From contig CAUJEM010000075.1 of NCBI GenBank assembly GCA_963169915.1, positions 62,001 to 126,000 of the forward strand: a stretch of DNA of 64,000 nt, given 5' to 3'. Below are positions 1 to 9,004 of the stretch, in pieces. Below the pieces are notes generated by a model. That model searched no databases. It worked only from the letters and a program-made list of their open reading frames with translations, and had not been told where the DNA came from. The DNA is from Myxococcota bacterium. GTDB lineage: Bacteria; Myxococcota_A; Polyangia; Polyangiales; Polyangiaceae. Numbering within the stretch: position 1 is the first letter of the stretch; the number at the start of each line of letters is the position of its first letter. The position numbers and the translations under genes were made by a program.

Positions 1-1
1 G

Positions 2-619
2 GCGGGCCGCTTCGAGGACGAGATCGTCACGGTGCAAGGCGTGCGCTTCGAAGGCGGCGCGCACGTCGGCTTCGACTTTCGCACGGACGAGCTCATCCGA
101 CCCGAGACGAGCGCGGAGAGCCTCGCCAAGCTCAAGCCCTCCTTCGCGGTAGACGGCAGCGTGACGGCGGGCAACAGCAGCCCGCTCAGCGACGGCGCGG
201 CGGCCATGCTCGTGCTCAGCGCGGAGAAGGCGCGAGCGCTGGGCGTCAAGCCGCGCGCCATCTTCCGGCACTTCAGCACCGCGGGGGTGGACCCTGACGT
301 CATGGGGATCGGCCCCATCCCCGCCGTCCGGAAGCTCCTGGCGCGGACGGGGCTCTCGCTGAGCGACATCGACGTCGTGGAGCTCAACGAGGCCTTCGGC
401 TCACAGGCCGTCCACGTCCAGCGCACGCTGGAGATCCCGGAAGAGAAGCTCAACCCCAACGGCGGCGCCATCGCGCTCGGGCACCCGCTCGGCTGCACGG
501 GCGCCAAGCTCGTGGCCAGCATCATCCGTGAGCTCGAGCGTCGGGGGGGCAGACGCGGGCTGGTCACCATGTGCATCGGTGGCGGGATGGGCGCCGCCGG
601 CCTCATCGAGCTGCCTTGA
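2..619 (+). CDS. Acetyl-CoA acetyltransferase / 3-ketoacyl-CoA thiolase, C-terminal part (5' end outside window)
   Basis: The frame is open from base 2, so this is the last ~205 residues of a thiolase that normally has about 390. The C-terminal thiolase signatures are all present: NEAF, the [15 protein letters not shown] block carrying the catalytic histidine, and the CIGGGMG block carrying the second catalytic cysteine. The nucleophilic cysteine of the N-terminal half lies outside the window. Thiolases either condense two acetyl-CoA or cleave 3-ketoacyl-CoA in beta-oxidation. The fragment does not decide between the AtoB and FadA types. No partner beta-oxidation gene follows; the next gene is an unrelated lipoprotein 171 bp away. 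Confidence 0.93.
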   Translation, partial: AGRFEDEIVTVQGVRFEGGAHVGFDFRTDELIRPETSAESLAKLKPSFAVDGSVTAGNSSPLSDGAAAMLVLSAEKARALGVKPRAIFRHFSTAGVDPDVMGIGPIPAVRKLLARTGLSLSDIDVVELNEAFGSQAVHVQRTLEIPEEKLNPNGGAIALGHPLGCTGAKLVASIIRELERRGGRRGLVTMCIGGGMGAAGLIELP

Positions 620-790
620 GTCCTACCCAGCCAGAGGGCCCCTCATCGGGGGAGCACGCCCTCGACGTCCCGAGCGCGCGCGAGGCGCTCCCTCACGGAG
701 CGGGCGCGATCACGCCCAAAGAGCCGTGAGTTGCGCTATGCTGGGCCATGGTCGCGACGTGGCTCTCGCGCGACGGAGGTTGCATGACGC

Positions 791-3700
791 ATGGCTTCTG
801 ATCGTTCTCGCTCCTACAGGCTTGGCACCGCCTCACGCCTCTTGGCGCTGACCCTCGCCGCCAGCGCGCTCGGCTTTGGCGCCTGCTCGGCCGCCGATGA
901 GCCCCACCAGCGCCTCCTCGGCGACGTGGACGCGGGGAGCCTCGGCGCCACGGCAGATCCGCTCGCCGTCATCACCACGCTCCAGAGCGTCACGGCACGC
1001 CACGCCGAGCTCCAGCGGCTGTTCAAGCAACGCGCGACGGTGAGCCTGCGCCCGACCGGCTCGGCGCTCGCCGCCTCCACGCCGAGCAACGGCCCGCTCG
1101 CCCTCGACATCGACGTGCGCGCGCCGCTCACCGCCAGCGGCGGCCTCATCATCCAGCCGCTGGGCTCCACCTCGGGACTGAAGCTCGAGCCGCTGGGCGC
1201 CGGTGGGGGCCGCGCCACGCTCACGGACGACGGCCGCGCCGTCTACGCGGGAGCCTTCGGCAGCGCCGCCTCGCTGGTGCGGACGGTCGAGAAGAACCGC
1301 GTCCATGAGAGCTTGGTGCTGCTCGACGAGCGCGCGCCCGACACCTTCGTCTGGAAGGTGGCCGTCAGCGAGCCGGGGCTCCGCCTGGTTCGGCAAGAGG
1401 ACGACCGGGTGGCCCTCGTGGACGCGCAGGGTCACCTGCGCGTGATGGTGGGGATGGCGCGGGTGGTGAGCGCGGACGGCTCTTCCCGGGACACCCTGTT
1501 CGAGCTCTCGGAGGATGGGCACGCCGTCGTGCGGGTCGACCCCCGCCAGCTCGTCTACCCCGCGGTGATCGACGTCGGCTTCGAGGTCCCGCCGCTCGGC
1601 GTGCTCGCCGGGCCGCCTCCCCCCACGGTCATCAAGGGCCGGCTCATGGTCATGCTGGACACCTCGGGCTCCATGACCTGGCGCTTCGCCAACAACACTG
1701 CGCTCAACTGCGACAGCGACAACACGGCGGTCTTCTGCGACAACAACCTGGGCACTGGCTTCGGCTACGCCTGCAACGCCAACAGCGCCTGCACCACCGG
1801 CAACGGCGGGCGCCCCATCTGGCGCTGCGCGGACAACGCCCCCAGCCGCATGACGGCGGCCAAGCTGGCGCTCACCAACGTCATCAACGCCCACAACGCA
1901 CTCCTGGACTTCGGCCTCAGCCGCTTTCGGGAGGACTCGGACTGCTCCACGGGCAACAACCGGGCCGCGTGGTGCTGCGCCACCGGCACGGGCGCTGGCG
2001 TCAGCGGCCGCTGCACCAACAACGACGCCAACTACTACCTCACGCGGGTTTGGAACCCGGGCAACAACTTCAGCTTCCACGGCGCAGGCTGCGCCCCGGA
2101 CAACAGCAGCGGCGGGCGCGTGCTGGTCAGCCCGGGCCTCAATTCCGGCCTCTCCATCCTGCCGTGGATCGACTCCGTGGAGAACGCCTGCTCCAGCACG
2201 GGCGCTAACACCGGCGCGCCGCGCAACCCGGAGATCCGCCCCATGAACAGCCAGACCATGCTGGCGCAGTCCGTGCGGTTCATGCGGCTCGCCTGGTACA
2301 CGCCCATTTACGACGCCCGCAACACCCCGGCCAGCCCGCTCTACGACGACAAGTTCAGCTGCCGCCCCTACGCGCTGGTGGTCATGACGGACGGCGTGGA
2401 CAACTGCAACCTGGACCCCTCGGATGAGGTGAGGGATCTCCGCGCCGTCGGCGGCAGCGCCAACCCCAATCCCCCCGTCATCTACACCCTGGGCATGGGC
2501 AACGCGGGCGGGCTGGACGTCCCCGAGCTCGACGCCATGATGGCGGAGGGCGGCTCGGGCAAGACCACCGCGCCCATCGCGCAGAACCAAGCGCAGATCG
2601 AGGCGGCCTTCGCGGACATCGTCTCGCGCACGGTAAAATTCGAGGTGTGCAACGGCCAAGACGACAACTGCAACAGCCGCGTCGACGAGGGCCTCAACGC
2701 CTACCAGGAGTGCGCTACCGCGGCGGACTGCGCCGCCGGGTCCAGCTGCAACCAGGGGCGCTGCGCCTGCGCCGGCGACGCCCAGTGCTCCTCGGGCTAC
2801 GCCTGCCAGGCGGGCTTCTGCCGCCCCTCCTGCACGGTGGGCGTCGGCGTGTGCCGGCGGGACGGCGTGCGCAAGTGCGCGGCGGACCCCAACGCCCCCA
2901 CCGCCTGCTGCGCCAACAGTGGAGGCGCCGCCTGCACCCCCCTCACCGCGGGCACCCCCACCACGGAGGTGTGCAACGGTCTCGACGACGACTGCAACGG
3001 CATCATCGACGACGTCCCCGGCGGCTGTGACCAGACCTGCTTCCCGGAGATCTGCGACGGCAAGGACAACGACTGCGACGGCGTGGTGGACAACGCCCCG
3101 CTGGATGCCAACCAACCCTGCGGCACGAACATCGGCGTGTGCCGTCCTGGCACCACGGTCTGCGTCAACGGTACGCTCGAGTGCCGCGGCGGCACCCAGC
3201 CAGGCGCGGAGGTGTGCAACGGCTTGGACGACGACTGCGACGGCGTCGTCGACGGCATGACGCGGAGCTGTTACACGGGCCCACCCGGCACCGAAGGGGT
3301 CGCGGCCTGCCAGGCTGGCTCGCAAGCCTGCACCGCGGCGGCCGGCGGCGGGACGGAGGCCTGGGGCACCTGCCTCGGGCAGATCTTGCCGCGCGCGGAG
3401 GTGTGCAACGGCCTCGACGACGATTGTAACGGCAGCGTGGACGACGTCCCTGGCGGCTGCGACGTCCAGTGCGTCCCGGAGATCTGTGACGGCCTCGACA
3501 ACGACTGCAACGGCGTCGTGGACGACATCGCCGAGGCCGGGGCTCCCTGCTGCCCGGATGGCAGCGCCGCCCCGGACGGATGCAACCGTGGGATCTGTGC
3601 GCCCGGGGTCACGGAGTGCGTGAACGGGAGCATCGTCTGCCAGGGCGGCATCGGACCAGCGCCCGAGCTGTGCAACGGCATCGACGACAACTGCAACGGC

Positions 3701-4420
3701 CAGATCGACGAGGACTCCGCGGTCAGCGCCGACGACGCGCGGGTGGGCGCAGCGTGTGAGCAGCCCACCGCACCTCAGGATCACCCGCCGTGCCAGGCGG
3801 GCACCGCGGCGTGCCGCAACGGCAACATCGTCTGCGAGGGCGCGGTCGGCCCGCGACCGGAGAGCTGCAACGGCATCGACGACGACTGCGACGGTCAGGT
3901 CGACGTCGGTGACGACCTCTGCGCGGCGCCGAAGGAGTGCCATCACGGCGTGTGCTCGAGCCCGTGCCGCGGCGGGGAGTTCCCCTGCGCCGGCTCGCTC
4001 GTCTGCGACGCTGAGGGCTACTGCGTCCCAGATCCCGACGCTGGCGCGGGCGGCTCCGGCGGGGGAGGAGGGAGCGGCGGCGTGGGTGGCAGCGGCGCCA
4101 GCGCTGGTACTGGCGGCAGTGGTGCGGCCGCCGGCACCGGCGGAAGCGCCGGCACGGGTGGCAGCGGAGCCCACGCGGGGACGGGAGGCGGCGCGGCCAA
4201 CGCGGGAACGGGAGGCGGCGCGGCCAACGCGGGCGCCGGCGGCAACGCCGACGGCGGCGGCCTCCCCGGCTCAGGCAACTGGGGCCTGGCCAGCGGTGGC
4301 GGCGGGTGCGCCTGCCGCGTCGAGGGAGCCTCATCGTCGCGCTCGGCCCTGGCGCTCTCCCTGACCGGCCTGCTCGCGCTGGGCGCGATGCTCCGCCGCC
4401 GTGAGCGAGGTGTGAAATGA
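791..4420 (+). CDS. VWA-domain, MopE-repeat lipoprotein with MYXO-CTERM-like tail
   Basis: A 1209-residue exported protein. The N-terminus is signal-like, with a lipobox-like FGAC placing Cys32 as the possible lipidated residue. A von Willebrand A domain spans about residues 283-618, with an intact MIDAS DTSGS motif near residue 290, and it is unusually rich in Asn and Cys. Eight CNGxDDDCNGxxDD-type repeats follow (about 618-1060), the motif of the MopE/metal-binding family. A Gly/Ser/Ala-rich linker comes next, then a Cys-containing, hydrophobic and Arg-rich tail resembling MYXO-CTERM. A GGAGG at 775-779 supports the ATG at 791. The stop overlaps the next start (ATGA at 4417), so the two are coupled. 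Likely a cell-surface adhesive or metal-binding protein; the ligand is unknown. Confidence 0.85.
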   Translation: MASDRSRSYRLGTASRLLALTLAASALGFGACSAADEPHQRLLGDVDAGSLGATADPLAVITTLQSVTARHAELQRLFKQRATVSLRPTGSALAASTPSNGPLALDIDVRAPLTASGGLIIQPLGSTSGLKLEPLGAGGGRATLTDDGRAVYAGAFGSAASLVRTVEKNRVHESLVLLDERAPDTFVWKVAVSEPGLRLVRQEDDRVALVDAQGHLRVMVGMARVVSADGSSRDTLFELSEDGHAVVRVDPRQLVYPAVIDVGFEVPPLGVLAGPPPPTVIKGRLMVMLDTSGSMTWRFANNTALNCDSDNTAVFCDNNLGTGFGYACNANSACTTGNGGRPIWRCADNAPSRMTAAKLALTNVINAHNALLDFGLSRFREDSDCSTGNNRAAWCCATGTGAGVSGRCTNNDANYYLTRVWNPGNNFSFHGAGCAPDNSSGGRVLVSPGLNSGLSILPWIDSVENACSSTGANTGAPRNPEIRPMNSQTMLAQSVRFMRLAWYTPIYDARNTPASPLYDDKFSCRPYALVVMTDGVDNCNLDPSDEVRDLRAVGGSANPNPPVIYTLGMGNAGGLDVPELDAMMAEGGSGKTTAPIAQNQAQIEAAFADIVSRTVKFEVCNGQDDNCNSRVDEGLNAYQECATAADCAAGSSCNQGRCACAGDAQCSSGYACQAGFCRPSCTVGVGVCRRDGVRKCAADPNAPTACCANSGGAACTPLTAGTPTTEVCNGLDDDCNGIIDDVPGGCDQTCFPEICDGKDNDCDGVVDNAPLDANQPCGTNIGVCRPGTTVCVNGTLECRGGTQPGAEVCNGLDDDCDGVVDGMTRSCYTGPPGTEGVAACQAGSQACTAAAGGGTEAWGTCLGQILPRAEVCNGLDDDCNGSVDDVPGGCDVQCVPEICDGLDNDCNGVVDDIAEAGAPCCPDGSAAPDGCNRGICAPGVTECVNGSIVCQGGIGPAPELCNGIDDNCNGQIDEDSAVSADDARVGAACEQPTAPQDHPPCQAGTAACRNGNIVCEGAVGPRPESCNGIDDDCDGQVDVGDDLCAAPKECHHGVCSSPCRGGEFPCAGSLVCDAEGYCVPDPDAGAGGSGGGGGSGGVGGSGASAGTGGSGAAAGTGGSAGTGGSGAHAGTGGGAANAGTGGGAANAGAGGNADGGGLPGSGNWGLASGGGGCACRVEGASSSRSALALSLTGLLALGAMLRRRERGVK
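4181..4234 (+). repeat. 27-bp tandem repeat in the Gly/Ala-rich linker
   Basis: Two 27-bp units (4181-4207 and 4208-4234) differ only in the last base. They encode the nine-residue unit GTGGGAANA twice inside the low-complexity linker before the MYXO-CTERM-like tail. The surrounding bases from about 4040 code looser GGSG/AGTG repeats. Confidence 0.85.
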
Positions 4421-6645
4421 GCACGCGCTCCAGCGCGCCCCTGCGGCGCCCGTCCCTGCCCTGGGTCCTCCCCTTCGTCGCCGCGCTGACCCTCGCCGTG
4501 GGCGCCGGCTGCACCACCGAGGCCTACTGCTTCGACGACTGTGGCGGCGCCGCAGACGCCGGGGGCAGCGCCGGCGCCGGGGGCAGCGCGGGCACCGGGG
4601 GCACCGGAGGGCTCATCGATCCGGACGCGGGGCGCGACGCCGCGACGGACGCGCACACCGACGCAGACACGGACGCAGAGTGCGGCGACACCGCTACGGA
4701 TCCGCGCAATTGCGGGCGCTGCGGGAACGTCTGTCAGGTCCCCGGAGGCTTCCCGGCTTGCGCGGGCGGCCGCTGCGTGGTGGGGAGCTGCGACCACGGC
4801 ATGGTGGACGCCGACGGCCGCGTGGACAACGGCTGCGAGTGTGAGCTGAGCAACAGCGGCGTGGAGCTCTGCGATGGGCGTGACAATGACTGCAACGGCG
4901 TCGTCGACGACGGCTTCGACCTAGCCACCGACCCCAATCACTGTGGCGTCTGCAACCGCGCCTGCCCGCAGAAGGATCACTCCACGCTGAGCTGCGTGGC
5001 CGGCGTCTGCACCTACGCCTGTGAGCCGGGCTTCGCCAAGCCCAGGGGCGGCAACCACCCAAGCCAGGGCTGCTCCTACGAGTGCCCCGTCTATCCCACG
5101 CAGCCGGAGATCTGCAACGGCCTGGACGACGACTGCAACGGGCTCGTGGACGACCAGCCCACGGACGTCGGCACGGCGTGCGGCACGCACTGCCCCAACG
5201 GCGTCTGCGTCGGTGAGTGTAGCGCCGGCGCCGTCTACTGCGTCAACGGCGCGCCCACCTGCCTCGGCGGGAAGATCCCGTCCATCGAGCTCTGCGACGG
5301 CAAGGACAACGACTGCGACGGCCAGGTCGACGAGAGCTTCAACCTGCAGACGGACCCGCGCAATTGTGGCGCCTGCAACAACGTCTGCAACCTGCCGAAC
5401 GCCGTCTCCAATTGCGCGAGCGGCCAGTGCGGCGTCTTGGCCTGCCGCCCCGGCTTCCGTGATCTCAACGGAGACCCGGCCGATGGCTGCGAGCACACCT
5501 GCGCGGTCTACCCCACCGGGCCGGAGGTGTGCGACGGCAAGGACAACGACTGCAACGGCGTCGTCGACGACAACGTCACCCCCATCTCGAATTTCTGTGC
5601 TCAAGTGGGCCCCTGCGCGGGCTCCAGCCCACGGTGCGAAGGGGCGAACGGCTGGCGCTGCAACTATCAGGCGCGCGACGCCCGCATCGAGGTGCAGGCC
5701 AACGGCAGCCTCTCCCCCATCGAGACGAAGTGCGACGACTTCGACAACAACTGCAACGGACAGGTCGATGAGACCTTCCCCACCAAGGGGCAGCCGTGCA
5801 GCGTGGGCGTGGGTGAGTGCGCAGGCAAATCCACCTTCGCCTGTGCCCCCAGCGGCACCGGCGTCACCTGCAACGTCGCGCCCAACCCGAACAAGGCGCG
5901 CGACGAGCTCTGCAACGGGCTCGACGACAACTGCGACGGTCAGGTCGACGAGCGCACCCCCTCGGGCAGCCTGACGTGTTACACCAACGACAGCGGCGGC
6001 GGCGCTCACGCCTGTCAGGGCCTCGTCGAGCCGATGATCCGGGTCGGCTCGAACCTCTGGGTCCACGCCTGGGAGGCCTCGCGCCCCGACGCCACGGGCT
6101 CGAGCTTCGGGCTCGACGAGACGCGCGCCTGCTCGAAGCCCGGGGTCTTGCCCTGGACCAGCGTCAACCGCGCCAACGCCGAGGCGGCGTGCGGCAGCAT
6201 CCGAGCGGGGAACGGCACGCCGCTGCGGCTGTGCACCGAGGTAGAGTGGCAGTCGGCGTGCCGCGGCAGCGCCAACCAGGCCCAGACCACCAACCCCATC
6301 TGGTCTTACCGGACCGCGCCACTCACCTACGTGTCCCAGCGCTGCAACGACGCGAGCACCAACCTGCTCGCGCCGTGGGTCACCGGCAACCAGGCGGCCT
6401 GCGCGGCGGACTGGAACATCGGCGCGAACCCTGGCGAGAAGTACGGCTATGACTTCTCGGGCAACGTCAGCGAGTGGACCGGCACTCGGATCACGGTGGA
6501 CGGCGTCAACTACTACCGAGTGCTCGGCGGCAACTACGGCGCGCAGGGTGCCGCCACGAGCTGCAACTTCACCTTCGTGCTGCAGCGCGAGACCTTCCGC
6601 AACTTCGACGTGGGCTTCCGGTGCTGCTCCAGCGCGGCGCCGTGA
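4417..6645 (+). CDS. MopE-repeat lipoprotein with C-terminal SUMF1 (formylglycine-generating-enzyme-like) domain
   Basis: A 742-residue predicted lipoprotein: the signal peptide ends in lipobox VGAGC with Cys32. After an Asp/Ala-rich linker there are six CxGxDNDCNGxVDD-type MopE repeats (about residues 150-520). They alternate with NCGxCxxxC cysteine clusters. The last ~200 residues resemble the SUMF1/FGE-sulfatase fold: LRLCTEVEWQSACRG, YDFSGNVSEWTG and the closing VGFRCC. Many bacterial SUMF1-fold proteins are binding modules rather than formylglycine enzymes, and I see no evident sulfatase nearby, so a structural or ligand-binding role is favoured. It overlaps the preceding MopE protein by 4 bp and is probably made with it as a surface pair. 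Confidence 0.85.
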   Translation: MSTRSSAPLRRPSLPWVLPFVAALTLAVGAGCTTEAYCFDDCGGAADAGGSAGAGGSAGTGGTGGLIDPDAGRDAATDAHTDADTDAECGDTATDPRNCGRCGNVCQVPGGFPACAGGRCVVGSCDHGMVDADGRVDNGCECELSNSGVELCDGRDNDCNGVVDDGFDLATDPNHCGVCNRACPQKDHSTLSCVAGVCTYACEPGFAKPRGGNHPSQGCSYECPVYPTQPEICNGLDDDCNGLVDDQPTDVGTACGTHCPNGVCVGECSAGAVYCVNGAPTCLGGKIPSIELCDGKDNDCDGQVDESFNLQTDPRNCGACNNVCNLPNAVSNCASGQCGVLACRPGFRDLNGDPADGCEHTCAVYPTGPEVCDGKDNDCNGVVDDNVTPISNFCAQVGPCAGSSPRCEGANGWRCNYQARDARIEVQANGSLSPIETKCDDFDNNCNGQVDETFPTKGQPCSVGVGECAGKSTFACAPSGTGVTCNVAPNPNKARDELCNGLDDNCDGQVDERTPSGSLTCYTNDSGGGAHACQGLVEPMIRVGSNLWVHAWEASRPDATGSSFGLDETRACSKPGVLPWTSVNRANAEAACGSIRAGNGTPLRLCTEVEWQSACRGSANQAQTTNPIWSYRTAPLTYVSQRCNDASTNLLAPWVTGNQAACAADWNIGANPGEKYGYDFSGNVSEWTGTRITVDGVNYYRVLGGNYGAQGAATSCNFTFVLQRETFRNFDVGFRCCSSAAP

Positions 6646-6693
6646 CCCCTCACCGGCGCCAAGGTCCGCCGGAGGTGCTAGGCCTGCGCTAGC

Positions 6694-7671
6694 ATGGGTC
6701 AGCGGAGCGCATGGACCAACGCCCTCGTCATGGCGCTCGCCGTGGCTGGCGGCGGCTGCGCCAGCGGGGCTGCCCAGCAGCTCCCACGGGCCACGAGCCC
6801 CAGCGAGGCGGGCTGCTTCGCGGAGGTGCCCAGCTTCACTGCGCGGCCACCCGACGGGCGCCCGCGCTTGGAGGGCCGTGACAGCCCTTTCTCGAGCCAC
6901 GCATGGGGCATCGCTGAGGCGCTCGGGCTGAGCGCTCAGCTCCAGCTCGCCAGCAGCGCCGCCACGCACGAGCGCCGCCGTGAGGCACGCCGGCAGGTCA
7001 TCGACAGGATCGCGCTCGCCAAGTTCAGGATCTCTGCGATGCGCGCTGGCTTCGACTGCGCTGGCGATCGGGTCGAGCTCGCCAAGGAAGAGCTGCGCTC
7101 CCGCGCGGATCGCCACACCACGCTCCTGACCGTGGGCTCCATCCTCATCGACGCGGTCGCGGGCATCACCGCCGCGGCGCTGGAGCTCGGCGGAGGACAG
7201 AGCCGCGCGGCGACCGTCGTGGCGCTCACGGGGGGGAGCCTCGGCGCCGCCACGGGCCTGTGGGCGCTGCTGCCGCCCAGCAGCCGCGTGGACTACCGGC
7301 ACCGCAGGAACGTCTTGGCGGACGTGTGGACCGGACGCCCGAGCCAAGGGCTCTTCACCGCCGACGTGTGGCACTTGCTCCACCTCTCCGACGCGAGCGG
7401 GGTGTCGCCGAGGCAACGCCTCATCCAACGATGGCGCGCGCAGCTGGCGTCCTCACCAGAGAGCGAGCAGCTGCTCTTCGGCGCGGGAGGCGCCTATTCC
7501 GTCGAGGAGCTGAGCCTGCGCGAGGCCTTCTTCGAGCTGGTCGAGTCCGAGAGTGATTTGCTCAATCAGACCCTGGAGAGCCTGCTGGAAGAGGTCATCG
7601 CCGCTCCCAGCGAGGACGCGGCGCTCACTCCGGCTCCACCCCGGACTCTCGGAGGTACTTCAGCAGGGTAG
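6694..7671 (+). CDS. Predicted lipoprotein of unknown function
   Basis: A 325-residue protein with a short signal peptide and a clear lipobox AGGGC (Cys22). The middle (about 148-192) has two hydrophobic, Gly/Ala-rich stretches that could be membrane helices, and the rest is helical and charged. No family was recognised. It follows the two MopE proteins on the same strand after 48 bp and may belong to their transcription unit. Its 3' end overlaps the 3' end of the opposite-strand response regulator gene by 47 bp (7625-7671), a convergent overlap. Codon usage is like that of its neighbours. Confidence 0.75.
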   Translation: MGQRSAWTNALVMALAVAGGGCASGAAQQLPRATSPSEAGCFAEVPSFTARPPDGRPRLEGRDSPFSSHAWGIAEALGLSAQLQLASSAATHERRREARRQVIDRIALAKFRISAMRAGFDCAGDRVELAKEELRSRADRHTTLLTVGSILIDAVAGITAAALELGGGQSRAATVVALTGGSLGAATGLWALLPPSSRVDYRHRRNVLADVWTGRPSQGLFTADVWHLLHLSDASGVSPRQRLIQRWRAQLASSPESEQLLFGAGGAYSVEELSLREAFFELVESESDLLNQTLESLLEEVIAAPSEDAALTPAPPRTLGGTSAG

Positions 7672-9004
7672 GGTAAGAGATGCCGAGCGCCTGCGCGGCT
7701 TGCGCGCGTGGACCCCCGAGGTGCGCCAAGACGTGCGCCGTGTAGCGGCGCTCCACCGCGCTGAGCGGCGGAGGGCTCCCGTCGGGCTGGAGGCTCACGG
7801 AGAAGAAGGCGCCCGCCTGCGCGTCCGAGGGCCCGGCCTCCTCGAGCCCCAGCTCCGCCTCCGTCACCCACTCCGTCGTCGTCCTGATGACGCCCCGCTC
7901 GATCATGTTCCTGAGCTCTCGGACGTTGCCCGGGAAGGCGTAGCGCGCGAGCGCAGCGTGGGCGCCTGGCGTCAGCCCGCGGACGCTCTTCTTCACGCGC
8001 GCGCCAAAGAACCGCAAGAAGGTGTCGGCCAAGACGGGCAGATCCTCCCTCCGCTCGCTGAGCGCAGGGATCCTGACCTGATAGACGGTGATGCGATGGT
8101 AGAGATCCGCTCGGAAGCGGCCCTGCTCCACCAGCTTGTCGAGCGGGCGGTGCGTGGCGAGCACGACGCGCAGCGTGACGCTCAGCTCCCGCTGCCCCCC
8201 CACCCGGCGGATCTTCATGCTGTCGAAGAACTTGAGGAGCTTGGCTTGAGCGTGCTCCGGGAGCTCGCTGACCTCGTCCAGAAATAGGGTGCCACCGCTA
8301 GCCAGCTCCACCAGCCCACGCCGCGTGGTCTTGGCGTCCGTGAACGCGCCTCGCTCATGGCCAAACAGCTCGCTCTCCAGGAGGTGCTCCGGCAAGGCCG
8401 CGCAGTTGAGATCGACGAAGGGGGCGCTGGCGTGATCCGGATAGGTGAGCCGGTGCAGCGCCTCGGCGGCGTACTGCTTGCCAGCGCCCGAGGGCCCCGA
8501 GAGCAAGACGGGCGTGAGGGGGCTCGTCGCCACCTGCTCCAGCTCGCGCTGGACCCGCTGGGCCGCGGCGCTCCCCACGGCGGGCTGGACGGGGTGTCGC
8601 AGCGCGCCCGTGGCGTACGCGAGCTGATCGCGCAAGCGCCGGGTCTCGATGGCGCGCCGGAGCTTCACGATGAGGTCGGCCACCTGCAGGGGCTTGATCA
8701 GGTAGTCCACGGCGCCAGCGCGCAGCGCCGTCACCGCGCTCTCCACGTCACCATAGGCCGTCACCACGATGACGAGCGGCCCCTCGGGGTCCGTGGCGTG
8801 TAGCTCGGTGAGCAGGTCGAGGCCGTCTCCATCCGGGAGGCGGCGGTCGAGCAGCACGACGTCGGGCGCCGCCTGCGCCAGCTCGCTCCTCGCGCGAGCC
8901 AGCGTCGCCGCTTGCCTCACCTCGAAGCCCTCGGCGGCCAGCGCTACCTCCGTCAGCGACCGAAATCCGCGATCATCATCCACGATGAGTAAGGTCAGGT
9001 TCAT
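7625..9004 (-). CDS. NtrC-family sigma-54-dependent response regulator of the metal-efflux operon
   Basis: 459 residues in three domains. A receiver (about 1-120) carries the phospho-acceptor Asp53 in VVLLDRR. A AAA+ sigma-54-interacting domain (about 145-375) has Walker A GPSGAGK, loop GAFTDA (a variant of GAFTGA seen in other members) and Walker B GTLFLDE. A Fis-type helix-turn-helix occupies the last ~45 residues. Phosphorylated dimers of such proteins oligomerise and open sigma-54 promoters by ATP hydrolysis. The start overlaps the stop of the sensor kinase by 4 bp. It is the last gene of a czcCBA-kinase-regulator operon, so it probably activates the -24/-12 promoter at 16375-16391. Confidence 0.95.
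   Translation of the reverse strand: MNLTLLIVDDDRGFRSLTEVALAAEGFEVRQAATLARARSELAQAAPDVVLLDRRLPDGDGLDLLTELHATDPEGPLVIVVTAYGDVESAVTALRAGAVDYLIKPLQVADLIVKLRRAIETRRLRDQLAYATGALRHPVQPAVGSAAAQRVQRELEQVATSPLTPVLLSGPSGAGKQYAAEALHRLTYPDHASAPFVDLNCAALPEHLLESELFGHERGAFTDAKTTRRGLVELASGGTLFLDEVSELPEHAQAKLLKFFDSMKIRRVGGQRELSVTLRVVLATHRPLDKLVEQGRFRADLYHRITVYQVRIPALSERREDLPVLADTFLRFFGARVKKSVRGLTPGAHAALARYAFPGNVRELRNMIERGVIRTTTEWVTEAELGLEEAGPSDAQAGAFFSVSLQPDGSPPPLSAVERRYTAHVLAHLGGPRAQAAQALGISYPTLLKYLRESGVEPE

Noticed and set aside
833-4174. 1113-codon open frame on the minus strand opposite the VWA/MopE gene
   Set aside because: Composition is Ala/Val/Arg/Asp with repeated VAVVV patterns, the mirror of the CNGxDDDCNG repeats; no domain, and the plus-strand gene is certain.
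4921-7428. 835-codon minus-strand open frame opposite the SUMF1/MopE gene
   Set aside because: Antisense shadow of a repeat-rich, high-G+C gene; crosses a gene boundary and has no recognisable domain.
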